The notes under the pieces are model-generated. The model was not told the origin of the DNA and did not search any database. It saw nothing but the letters and a program-made list of their open reading frames with translations. Shown piece by piece: positions 1 to 6,711 of a stretch of DNA of 20,757 bases. The DNA is from a virus: positions 1 through 20,757 of the IMG/VR virus record IMGVR_UViG_3300050821_017361, one strand, 5' to 3'. Position numbers and translations under genes: made by a program. Every line of letters starts with the position of its first letter. Position 1 is the stretch's first letter.

Positions 1-137
1 GGTTCCGGCTCCGCCGGCTTAGGGAGGAGAAACCGCAGCGAGAAGGGCCAGCTTACCGGCGGCTGCTGGGACGGGCACCGAATCGACGTGTCGATTGGGA
101 CCCGAGTTGTCGGATCACATGACCTTTTCAGGCCACG
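1..137. other. Window edge without a supported gene
   Basis: No reading frame with protein-like composition is visible. A 5-bp inverted pair (CCGGC TCC GCCGG) lies at 5-17 and a 7-bp pair (AATCGAC GT GTCGATT) at 81-96. On the minus strand AAAAGG precedes an ATG immediately followed by TGA, and a GTG frame of about 20 codons, neither of which is convincing. Confidence 0.4.
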
Positions 138-341
138 TCAGAACTGCGGGCTGCGCGCCGCGCTGCTTGGCGGGCGCGGACGGAGGGCGGATGGCGCGGT
201 CGCAAGGCAGGGTCGATCGGTGTCGGTCTGGACCGAGTAGCCAGTGCCTCCCTTGCCTGTCCACGACCTCGCGCCGACATTGCCCTTTGCAGTGGACTTC
301 TCGCTGACGGTGTCGCGGCCCGATCCCTGCTTTAGCGGCAT
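138..341 (-). CDS. 67-residue hypothetical protein with strong ribosome binding site
   Basis: AAAGGA lies about eight bases before the ATG. The N-terminus MPLKQGSGRDTVSEKS resembles a widespread family of small phage/proteobacterial proteins that begin 'MPLK.GSS...IS.NI...'. However, the remainder here (GNVGARSWTGKGGTGYSVQT, then an Arg/Pro/Ala-rich tail) does not follow that family and the tail looks like out-of-frame text. The gene may therefore be frameshifted within its first 20-40 codons, as its neighbours are. Function unknown. Confidence 0.45.
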   Translation of the reverse strand: MPLKQGSGRDTVSEKSTAKGNVGARSWTGKGGTGYSVQTDTDRPCLATAPSALRPRPPSSAARSPQF

Positions 342-413
342 AGTGGTGTCCTTTCGATCAGGCGAAAGGTTACAGAAGCGGGCCGCGTAGTCCGGCATGT
401 GGCCCCAGAAACA

Positions 414-524
414 CTACCAGCGCGAGACTGCTTCGAGAATGGTCAGGATGATCCACAGCGGCGGCGGCAATGCCGCAAACCAGGTCAGGATGAAAACGCA
501 CAGCAGGATGAGCAGGAGTGACAT
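414..524 (-). CDS. 36-residue membrane peptide
   Basis: The frame MSLLLILLCVFILTWFAALP then PPLWIILTILEAVSRW begins three bases after the stop of the two-helix protein. It is almost entirely one or two short hydrophobic segments separated by a PPP turn. The tight coupling to the upstream gene and the hydrophobic profile argue that it is real, though no clear ribosome binding site is present. It may be a small membrane-active or lysis-related peptide; no family was recognised. Confidence 0.5.
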   Translation of the reverse strand: MSLLLILLCVFILTWFAALPPPLWIILTILEAVSRW

Positions 525-527
525 CGG

Positions 528-742
528 TCAGTACCGCAGATGGCTGAAGCTGCTGAAGCCCCCGCCGAACAGGAACAGTAGCAGTAGCAGCAGGATCAGC
601 AGCACGAGGCCGAGGCCGGCGTGCGGATATGCTCCACCCCAGCGGCTCTGCGCGTAGCAGCCGCCACCCCGCCGAAGAGAACCACGATGAGGACGATTAG
701 CAGGATCAGGAACATAAGCCATCCCAGGGTGTCAACGCACAT
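528..742 (-). pseudogene. Two-helix small membrane protein interrupted by a -1 frameshift
   Basis: ATG at 742 opens 48 codons (to TGA at 598-596) beginning with a strong membrane helix LGWLMFLILLIVLIVVLFGG. In the -1 frame the next stretch reads GGGCYAQSRWGGAYPHAGLG and then a second helix LVLLILLLLLLFLFGGGF, ending at TGA 528. Joined at the GGCGGGGTGGCGG tract, the two give a typical small two-helix protein with a Gly/Tyr-rich loop, as in DUF3309-like and other short membrane proteins. A single missing G in the G-tract would explain the split. An AAGGAG site lies at 776-771, but the GTG after it meets an in-frame TGA after four codons. Membrane location is clear; function unknown, with holin-like or envelope roles possible. 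Confidence 0.55.
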
Positions 743-784
743 CAGTCAGTCCTGTTGCACGATCGGAATACTCCTTCAATCCGG

Positions 785-1111
785 TCAGTTTTTCAGTACC
801 TTAGCGACCAGGCATGTGACGCCGTTGATGATGAACAGGTTGCCGCCCTTGCGCGCCTTGTGCACGAGATCCGATCACCGCAAGCTTCACCCCCGTCAGA
901 TTGAGCCCTGTGACCTGATGGCACTCGTCCGCCGACAAGGCGCTGTGCCTGGACCGACACGTTGGGGATCGTCGTATAGGTCGGGAACTGGGTGCAGTCG
1001 GTGTCGACTGGCGGCTTCTTTGCGTCGTAGTTATCCGCCTTGGGCAGATCGGCCGCAGCCTTCGGCCACTTCCTTGGCGATCATGAACGGACACAGCGGC
1101 CAGCCTCGCAT
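785..1111 (-). pseudogene. Small secreted/Cys-containing protein broken across three frames
   Basis: A good start with GGGAAG eight bases before ATG at 1111 opens only 26 codons (to TAA). Protein-like text then continues in other frames. About 1058-950 reads ADLPKADNYDAKKPPVDTDC then TQFPTYTTIPNVSVQAQ; about 937-870 reads LSADECHQVTGLNLTGVKLA; about 862-788 reads HKARKGGNLFIINGVTCLVA followed by KVLKN and TGA. Joined, they give a protein of about 110 residues with a signal-like start (RLAAVSV is readable in yet another frame). At least two, probably three, single-base shifts separate the pieces. This is either a decayed gene or a stretch with base-call errors. The function is unknown; its place after the fibres suggests a lysis-module or accessory protein. 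Confidence 0.55.
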
Positions 1112-1127
1112 CAATATTCTTCCCGGT

Positions 1128-3887
1128 TCATGCTGCAACTTGCGAGCCACTGCATACCGAGACCCAGTGGCTGCCGTCGTAGAAGACCTCGACTCCAGTA
1201 CCGTCGCCTGTGTTTTCATTCGGTTTGCGACCATTGCTGGTGAAGGCTTTCGCTCCTGCGCCCGGAGAGCTCGGCAGCGTTGACACCGTGTACGACGGGA
1301 GTACGGGAGGGCCGGAAAAGTGCGGGTTCACCGCATTCGTGCGGAACACTTCGTGCCAGGCCGATGTGCCGTCTGACACGACGTGATAGCGATCGTTTGG
1401 ACGCAGTGTGACGGGGCCGTTGTCGATCGTATCGCTGCCTGTCACCGCTGCGTTCACATTGGCCGAGCCGAGCACTGAGAAGGTGAATCCGGTACCGGCG
1501 GCGACCGTGCTCGCTGCCGGGAGAGTAATCGTGTATGGCGAGCCGCCGATCAGAAAGACGATATTGCCAGACACGTAATTTGGCAGAGTTGCGCTACTGG
1601 CATAGACGGTCTGCCAGCCAACCGCGATTCCCTTGCCGACCGGATAGGAGAGTGCTCCCTGGTTCCAGCGAAGTGTGTTCGTGACGCTGTCGTATGCGAG
1701 CTGACATGTGTTGGTGGGTTCAAAAGCGATCGCGTGCCCAGCGGCCATGCGGATCGCTGCCGCTCCCGCCATCTGTTGGGCGCCGGTGGTGTCCAGCACC
1801 GATGTCGAAAATGGCACATTGACGTTGAAGACTCGATAGGCCTGACCTGTGCATCCCGCGTCAAGATAGACGCCGATGATCGTGCTGACCTCGACAGGCG
1901 CCCCTGACGTGTTGTGCTGTCCAATGACCAGAGACTGGATCTGACGCATGCCGCCGTCGTCGGGACCATTGCCGAACCAGTCCATCTCTACGGCTATTGA
2001 GGAAGCCGCCATGCTGGATGGCTGGCCGGTAGTGTCCCGGTATTCGAGGCACGCGGCCCAAAGGTTGGGCTGCGGCAGAGCCTTGCCCGAGGAATTCAGG
2101 CCGACGTTCTGCCTGATCGTCTGCACGTAGCGCCCGACATGCTCGGCAGCAGGAGCGCCGCTTGGAGTTTGTGAGCCGCACCATAGCAATCTGTCGACGC
2201 CGCCCCAGACGAAATTGCCAGGGCTGTTGTATATGATCGTGTCATTGCGGGTGTTTGCGATGACCGCACCGCCGGTTGGTCCACCGCTGTGGTTGACGAT
2301 GTAGGATGAATGGGCCACAGCGAAGTCTGTGGGCTGGGAACCGTTCTGCGAGACCTCGACGCTGGCTGAACTGTTTCCAACGACGATCCCAGGCAAATAA
2401 TTGCTTGCGGGGCTGACGCCACCTGGAATTGTATCCGCCAGTGGCGTGCCGTCGGGCAGCGATGTACCGTCGACTATCCACTTTACCCGCTTGGTCAGGG
2501 GGACACCCCAGCTGGGCGGAGGCTGCAGCACGGTGACGCCATTCGGCACATGGATGACCGAGCCTGCCGCGGCTGCTTGGTAGGCCGCCGTGAATGCGGC
2601 GGTGTCGTCCGTGACTCCATTGAGCTGTGCGTTATAGGGGGCCGAGCGAACGTTTATGACGCCGGTGTTGCTGCCGCTCGCGGAATCCACGTAGCGCTTG
2701 GTTGCGGCCTGCAGGACCGATGTGGGATCCCCTACCAAGGTCAGCGCGCCGGTAAGCGTGCCACCGGCGATGGGAAGGGCGGAGGAGACCTGGCCGTCAA
2801 CGTACTGTTTCGGCGCCGCCTGGAGCGGTTGGGTAGGACTGGATGGCAGCGACAGTGGACCCGTGAGGGTGCCGCCGCTGATTGGCAACGATACAGCCGC
2901 CTGCGCATCGACGTAGTGCTTCGTGGCTGCCTGCATTGACAACGTGGGGTCGGCTGCCAGCGTGAGGACGCCTGTGAGCGTACCACCCGCCTTGGGCAAT
3001 GCGCCGCCTACCTGGGTATCGACGTATCCTTTCGTCGCAGCCTGCAGCGGAGCTGCCGGATCCGCAGCAAGTACTAGAGGTCCAGTAAGTGTGTCGCCGG
3101 TGCGCAGCACACGCGTATCGGCGTACTGCTTTGTCGCTGCCTGAAGCGAAGCTGTGGGATCCGCCGATAACGTCAGAGCGCCAGTGAGTGTGCCGCCAGT
3201 TCGGGGTACCGCGGTGGCGACCTGCCCATCAACGTATTGCTTGGTGGCCGCCTGCAACGACGTGGTAGGATCGGCGGCCAAGGTCAGTGCGCCCGATAGA
3301 ACACCACCTGTTTTCGGAACTGCTGTCGCGATCTGTGCATCCACATACCGCTTCGTTGCTGCCTGCTGGGACGTCGAGGGATCGGCGGCCAGAGTCAGTG
3401 CACCGGTCAGCGCACCCCCCGCTAGTGGTAGAGTATCGGCGGCAAGGTCACCGAGTTGGGTTGGCGACTTAGCGCCGGTCGGTGTCACCAGAAGATGGCT
3501 GATATCAACGTTCGCGATACCGGCGAGCCCGCTCATGAACTGACTGTAGCTTACGGCGGTGTTGCTGCCGGCTTGCCCGAGCGGAACGAGGTCGCCGCCG
3601 GCGGGAACCGTGCCAGCGGGCAGCGATGCGACGTTGAAAGGCGCAGCATTGGCCGACAGACCGCCATTGATCAGGGCGAGATTGGCGCCGATTATGATTT
3701 GCTCGGGTGTGCCCGTGCCACAGCTGATACGGCCCAGCAGCGTTCCGGAACTGATCGCAAGCTGCGATTGGACGCCTGCCAGAACCTGCGCCCGGGTCAC
3801 CTTGCGAGCGATGCCGCTTTGGCTGACCAGCAGCTCGTCGGTATCGGACGCTGCCGTGGCGGGCGCGAGCTGATCGATTGTAGGCAT
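1128..3887 (-). CDS. Long tail fibre with seven 37-residue repeats and pectate-lyase-like motif
   Basis: 919 residues. Residues 1-150 are an N-terminal tail-attachment part (LVSQSGIARKVTRAQVLAGV). Residues about 153-408 are seven repeats whose cores are GGTLTGALTL, AADPT and LQAATKQYVDGQV. Residues from about 409 read GVINVRSAPYNAQLNGVTDD and TAAFTAAYQAAAAGSVIHVP. That 'GV.DDT.A......A' motif opens pectate-lyase-like beta-helices in phage tailspikes. The remaining part is beta-rich, with YHVVSDGTSAWHEVF near residue 835 and a final LPSSPGAGAKAFTSNGRKPN then GTGVEVFYDGSHW. This C-terminal pattern is shared by many phage fibres. It is the main receptor fibre or spike. I see no obvious catalytic set for polysaccharide cleavage, and the beta-helix is not proven. 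Confidence 0.88.
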   Translation of the reverse strand: MPTIDQLAPATAASDTDELLVSQSGIARKVTRAQVLAGVQSQLAISSGTLLGRISCGTGTPEQIIIGANLALINGGLSANAAPFNVASLPAGTVPAGGDLVPLGQAGSNTAVSYSQFMSGLAGIANVDISHLLVTPTGAKSPTQLGDLAADTLPLAGGALTGALTLAADPSTSQQAATKRYVDAQIATAVPKTGGVLSGALTLAADPTTSLQAATKQYVDGQVATAVPRTGGTLTGALTLSADPTASLQAATKQYADTRVLRTGDTLTGPLVLAADPAAPLQAATKGYVDTQVGGALPKAGGTLTGVLTLAADPTLSMQAATKHYVDAQAAVSLPISGGTLTGPLSLPSSPTQPLQAAPKQYVDGQVSSALPIAGGTLTGALTLVGDPTSVLQAATKRYVDSASGSNTGVINVRSAPYNAQLNGVTDDTAAFTAAYQAAAAGSVIHVPNGVTVLQPPPSWGVPLTKRVKWIVDGTSLPDGTPLADTIPGGVSPASNYLPGIVVGNSSASVEVSQNGSQPTDFAVAHSSYIVNHSGGPTGGAVIANTRNDTIIYNSPGNFVWGGVDRLLWCGSQTPSGAPAAEHVGRYVQTIRQNVGLNSSGKALPQPNLWAACLEYRDTTGQPSSMAASSIAVEMDWFGNGPDDGGMRQIQSLVIGQHNTSGAPVEVSTIIGVYLDAGCTGQAYRVFNVNVPFSTSVLDTTGAQQMAGAAAIRMAAGHAIAFEPTNTCQLAYDSVTNTLRWNQGALSYPVGKGIAVGWQTVYASSATLPNYVSGNIVFLIGGSPYTITLPAASTVAAGTGFTFSVLGSANVNAAVTGSDTIDNGPVTLRPNDRYHVVSDGTSAWHEVFRTNAVNPHFSGPPVLPSYTVSTLPSSPGAGAKAFTSNGRKPNENTGDGTGVEVFYDGSHWVSVCSGSQVAA
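2664..3431 (-). repeat. Seven tandem repeats of about 111 bp in the tail fibre gene
   Basis: Seven in-frame units of 37 codons, one of them 34, encode the GGTLTG...QAATK pattern. On the plus strand the repeat anchors gcctgc or gcctga appear near 2705, 2818, 2930, 3033, 3140, 3251 and 3362. They are imperfect copies, so they are protein-level repeats rather than recent duplications. The fourth unit begins LRTGDTLTG and the sixth has PSSPTQPLQAAPK, the two most diverged ones. Confidence 0.85.
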
Positions 3888-3966
3888 GATCGAGACGACC
3901 TCTCAGCGACGCGCCATAGACTGCACGGGCTGTAGTGGGTTGCGAACAGAAGTGGCAGGCCCGGTG

Positions 3967-4449
3967 CTACGACGTGAGAACTGGATTGCCATTCTGGTCG
4001 GTTAGCACGACTCCGGTGTCGGTGATCAGAGCGTTTGGTGGAATCGGCGGCACCGACAGATAGAGTACGGGCAGCAGAATGGTACGATTGATTGCGCGGC
4101 CGTTCACCGTGGTAATTACGAGGTTCACTGTGTAGATCGTCCCCGCCTGACCGCCCGACAACCACACGATAGCTAACGCGCCGTCAGTCGTCGCGCTGTT
4201 TAGAACGAGATCCCCGGGATTCGCCGGTTCAATCGTCACATCGAGCGTGGCAATGGCATCACCATCATTGCCGACCAGCGCCGGTGATATGTCGAACTGG
4301 TAATCCAGCACATCGGCGGGATCCTTCGCCGGCCAGTTGAGAGGTGGCGGAGCCAGCGCTGTTGAGCCGCGTGGCACCGGGATGAACGAATCCAGCACAA
4401 CAGTCCGCGCGTTGCTGGGTTTCCAGACGTGTGTTGCTGGAGTGGGCAT
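3967..4449 (-). CDS. Fibre-tail adaptor-like protein
   Basis: 160 residues, ribosome binding site AGGAG seven bases before the ATG. The text LNWPAKDPADVLDYQFDISP, then ALVGNDGDAIATLDVTIEPA and IVWLSGGQAGTIYTVNLVIT, followed by TVNGRAINRTILLPVLYLS, matches the family called phage fibre-tail adaptor proteins ('F..KDP.D..DY..D.S..L...D.I'). In these, an Ig-like fold carries 'WLSGG..G..Y.V...I.T..GR'. The C-terminal 25 residues hold a short domain (GVVLTDQNGNPVLT) that may contact the fibre. The gene stands between fibre genes, so a role joining fibre and tail is likely, but the biochemical role is not shown by sequence. Confidence 0.7.
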   Translation of the reverse strand: MPTPATHVWKPSNARTVVLDSFIPVPRGSTALAPPPLNWPAKDPADVLDYQFDISPALVGNDGDAIATLDVTIEPANPGDLVLNSATTDGALAIVWLSGGQAGTIYTVNLVITTVNGRAINRTILLPVLYLSVPPIPPNALITDTGVVLTDQNGNPVLTS

Positions 4450-4476
4450 GCCAGGCTCCTGATCGGAGTGCTGTGT

Positions 4477-4743
4477 TCAATTCTTGTCGGATAATTTTGC
4501 GAGCTCTGCACTGAGGGCCTCGAGCCGAGCTCGAAGCTCGGGGAGAGTCGGAACCGATGCGATCGCCGGCGACGGAGATGGTGGCGTGAATTTCGTGCCA
4601 TCAAAATGCCAACCCTCGCCAACGTTTGGCTGCGACGAGATGTCCACCCAGACCAATGCGCGATTGAACATGCTTGTGATGTCTCCGTTAGTCTGGAGCA
4701 ATTCTGCGATGAGACCGTCCTGAATGCGCGCATAAGCCTTCAT
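4477..4743 (-). CDS. Putative tail fibre assembly or accessory protein
   Basis: 88 residues from the ATG at 4743, which is preceded by TAGGAAC at the right distance; an ATG at 4758 inside the adhesin stop would add five residues. The N-terminus MKAYARIQDGLIAELLQTNG, then WVDISSQPNVGEGWHFDGTK, has the pattern 'YA.I..G.V.......' followed by 'V..GW..DG..F..P'. This is common in short proteins that follow phage fibre genes. The C-terminal helix PELRARLEALSAELAKL is a likely coiled coil. Such proteins help fold or trimerise the fibre, or form part of it. The role is inferred from position and this pattern. Confidence 0.7.
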   Translation of the reverse strand: MKAYARIQDGLIAELLQTNGDITSMFNRALVWVDISSQPNVGEGWHFDGTKFTPPSPSPAIASVPTLPELRARLEALSAELAKLSDKN

Positions 4744-4751
4744 TTTTGTTC

Positions 4752-6005
4752 CTACCATCTGACGACGACGAGGCCGGAAGATCCTGGCGCGCCGTTGTAC
4801 GATGTCGCGCTGTTCGCCCCGGTACCTGCGCCAGATGCGCCGCCACCAGGCGAGATCCCCTGGACGCCATACGTCCCGCTGTTCTGGGAGCCACCCATGG
4901 GCGCGGCTCCGCCGAGCCCGCCTTGGTTAAAAACCCCAGCCTGGCCTGCTGAACCAAAGATGTTGACGTCACCGGCAAAGCCATTGCCGGCCGGCGTAGC
5001 GCCATTCTGGGGACTTTCCACGCTGGCCAATATGTTCAGGCTGCCACCCGTCGCGCTGACATAGGTGCCGAAGCTGGACGTTCCGCCTGCCGCGGGCGTC
5101 GCTCCGCTGGTGCTCCCAGCGGCACCGCCACTGCCGACGGTCACCGGAATTGTCTGACCAGCAACCAGAGCGGTGACGCGCTTGCGCGCATAGCCGCCGC
5201 CCGAGCCGCCACCGCTGGGAATGCTACCGTACGAAGCATAGGTTCCCGACCCGCCACCCCAGACTTCCACTTCAACTTGCGAGACGCCGGCCGGTACGGT
5301 GAAGGTACCGCTGTTAGGATACGTCTGCACCGCCGACGCAAAGCCGGGGCGCAATGTCGGAAGTTTGAAAGGTAAAAAAGGTGCGGTGATCAATTGAGCA
5401 ATGCTCGCCGCACCGATTGCGGTTTGCCCATATGAGACAGTAACAACGTACAAACCCACCCAGCCACTGTCTATCGGCGGGGTGGTCTGTGAGCCGGCAT
5501 TTGCGGGGGCACCTGCCTTGAGCTGGAGTTGCACCTGCTGAACTCGGCAGGTGTTTTGTGCGACCCCGGAATTGTTTGGGCCACTATATGGTTGCGCCGG
5601 ATTTGCCGCATTGTAGTAGGGAAGGACCACCGGGTTCGTATCGCTCTCCAGGAGCGCTGCCTGGATCAGGTAGTTGATCGATTGGCCGGACGTGGCCGGC
5701 GCCGTGAGTGTGAATGACGTGGCGGTGAGATTGATACCTAACTTCACCAGCGGATCAATTGTGTCGGCTGGCAGCGATCCGTAAGCGAGGGTGTCAACAA
5801 TCGACAATTGGATTATGCTCCCTGGCCCCACTGTCACAGCCAGCGAACCCGGTGTCGTCGGCAAACAGCCAAGTCCGTCGACGACGATGTTGCTCCCGAG
5901 CACTGCCTGAGCGAGATACCCCAGCGCGACCATGGTGTTCCGATTGATATTGAGAACATCGGTATCGAGCGGGATGCTCCCGGGATAAACCAGGATTCTG
6001 TCCAT
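4752..6005 (-). CDS. Tail fibre tip/adhesin with glycine-rich domain
   Basis: 417 residues; ribosome binding site AGAGGGA five bases before the ATG. Residues 1-230 form an Ala/Thr/Leu-rich collar-like part (PGSIPLDTDVLNINRNTMVA, IDPLVKLGINLTATSFTLTA). It matches the base of phage fibre proteins in which 'I..D......N......GYL...V.G' repeats. From about residue 235 the pattern is FTVPAGVSQVEVEVWGGGSG, then a long stretch with many GG and GGG runs, ending GAPGSSGLVVVRW. The 'F.VPAGV..V.V...GGGGGG' start and final 'G..GG.G.VVV.W' are the signature of glycine-rich adhesins in tail fibre tips, which can fold as polyglycine helices. The protein would bind the host surface. Host receptor unknown. Confidence 0.85.
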   Translation of the reverse strand: MDRILVYPGSIPLDTDVLNINRNTMVALGYLAQAVLGSNIVVDGLGCLPTTPGSLAVTVGPGSIIQLSIVDTLAYGSLPADTIDPLVKLGINLTATSFTLTAPATSGQSINYLIQAALLESDTNPVVLPYYNAANPAQPYSGPNNSGVAQNTCRVQQVQLQLKAGAPANAGSQTTPPIDSGWVGLYVVTVSYGQTAIGAASIAQLITAPFLPFKLPTLRPGFASAVQTYPNSGTFTVPAGVSQVEVEVWGGGSGTYASYGSIPSGGGSGGGYARKRVTALVAGQTIPVTVGSGGAAGSTSGATPAAGGTSSFGTYVSATGGSLNILASVESPQNGATPAGNGFAGDVNIFGSAGQAGVFNQGGLGGAAPMGGSQNSGTYGVQGISPGGGASGAGTGANSATSYNGAPGSSGLVVVRW

Positions 6006-6035
6006 GAGTCCCTCTTTGTTGATCGTGTCACCAGC

Positions 6036-6710
6036 TCAGTTTGCGATACTGGTCCAACCGATGGCGGCGACCGGCAGCACGTCGGCCACAGCCGCATAAA
6101 TGTCGGCATCAGTCACCTGGCCCTGCACCATCGCCAGGCTGGCGTATTCGATTGTGCCTTGGCCATAGCCTCCAGCAGGTGTGCTCCAACCGAACACGGT
6201 CGCGATACCGCTGCCTAGTGGCCGATAGGCTGTGATGAAGCACTGAAATGGCAGCGCGAGACTGCCCCAAGCTCCGGCGCTGCAGTAGCCGATGCCGCCC
6301 CCGGCGCCATTCAGCGACGTGTAGCCACCTGTATCGGTCGATCGGGCGGGTTCGAACACGACCGGTGCACGCCCCGTGAGGTCCTGCAGCACCGAGACGA
6401 TGGCACCCCTTGTTCCGCGTTCACGGAACAGCTCACGCTGAATTCGGCTGCGGAACGCGTCGTCGCTTTGAGGAACTCGTCTGACCAGCCGGTTGCCGAA
6501 GAAGTCGAGCGCGATGATGTCGAGCCAGATATCGGTTGCCGTGGCAATACGAGTTTGTGCCTTCACGTATTGCAGCTGTTGGTAAACCCAGCTCCAGCCG
6601 GACGCGAGGCCGCTCAACAAACCCGCCAGTACGGGAGCGTCGTCCGGAAACCAGCGCGTCGGCAATACAGTACGCAGCCGCGTCAGAATATCCTGTTGAT
6701 CACCCGTCAT
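6036..6710 (-). CDS. Tail protein I-like (Mu gp48 / P2 gpI-like)
   Basis: 224 residues. The N-terminus DILTRLRTVLPTRWFPDDAP, then VLAGLLSGLASGWSWVYQQL and QTRIATATDIWLDIIALDFF, resembles the tail protein I family that follows J and links wedge to fibres. A segment PQSDDAFRSRIQRELFRERG carries the 'DD.FR.RI..EL......T' motif shared with J. Residues about 120-190 are Gly-rich (TSLNGAGGGIGYCSAGAWGS). They contain aromatic residues that may form a beta sandwich. The C-terminus reads DADIYAAVADVLPVAAIGWT. The tail fibre gene follows 30 bases after its stop. Supported by order and the N-terminal pattern. Confidence 0.8.
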   Translation of the reverse strand: MTGDQQDILTRLRTVLPTRWFPDDAPVLAGLLSGLASGWSWVYQQLQYVKAQTRIATATDIWLDIIALDFFGNRLVRRVPQSDDAFRSRIQRELFRERGTRGAIVSVLQDLTGRAPVVFEPARSTDTGGYTSLNGAGGGIGYCSAGAWGSLALPFQCFITAYRPLGSGIATVFGWSTPAGGYGQGTIEYASLAMVQGQVTDADIYAAVADVLPVAAIGWTSIAN

Positions 6711-6711
6711 G

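Noticed and set aside
5-96. Short inverted repeats as terminator or attachment site
   Set aside because: Stems of 5 and 7 bp without a T-run or duplicated copy elsewhere in the window are expected by chance in GC-rich DNA.
621-1283. 220-residue open frame on the plus strand across the left region
   Set aside because: Its sequence is Arg/Ser/Pro/Cys-rich without motif, it runs into the antisense of the fibre gene, and the minus strand gives more protein-like pieces in the same stretch.
2664-3431. Regular spacing of similar sequences considered as a CRISPR array
   Set aside because: The units are contiguous, in frame and divergent, with no unique spacers; they encode a fibre shaft.
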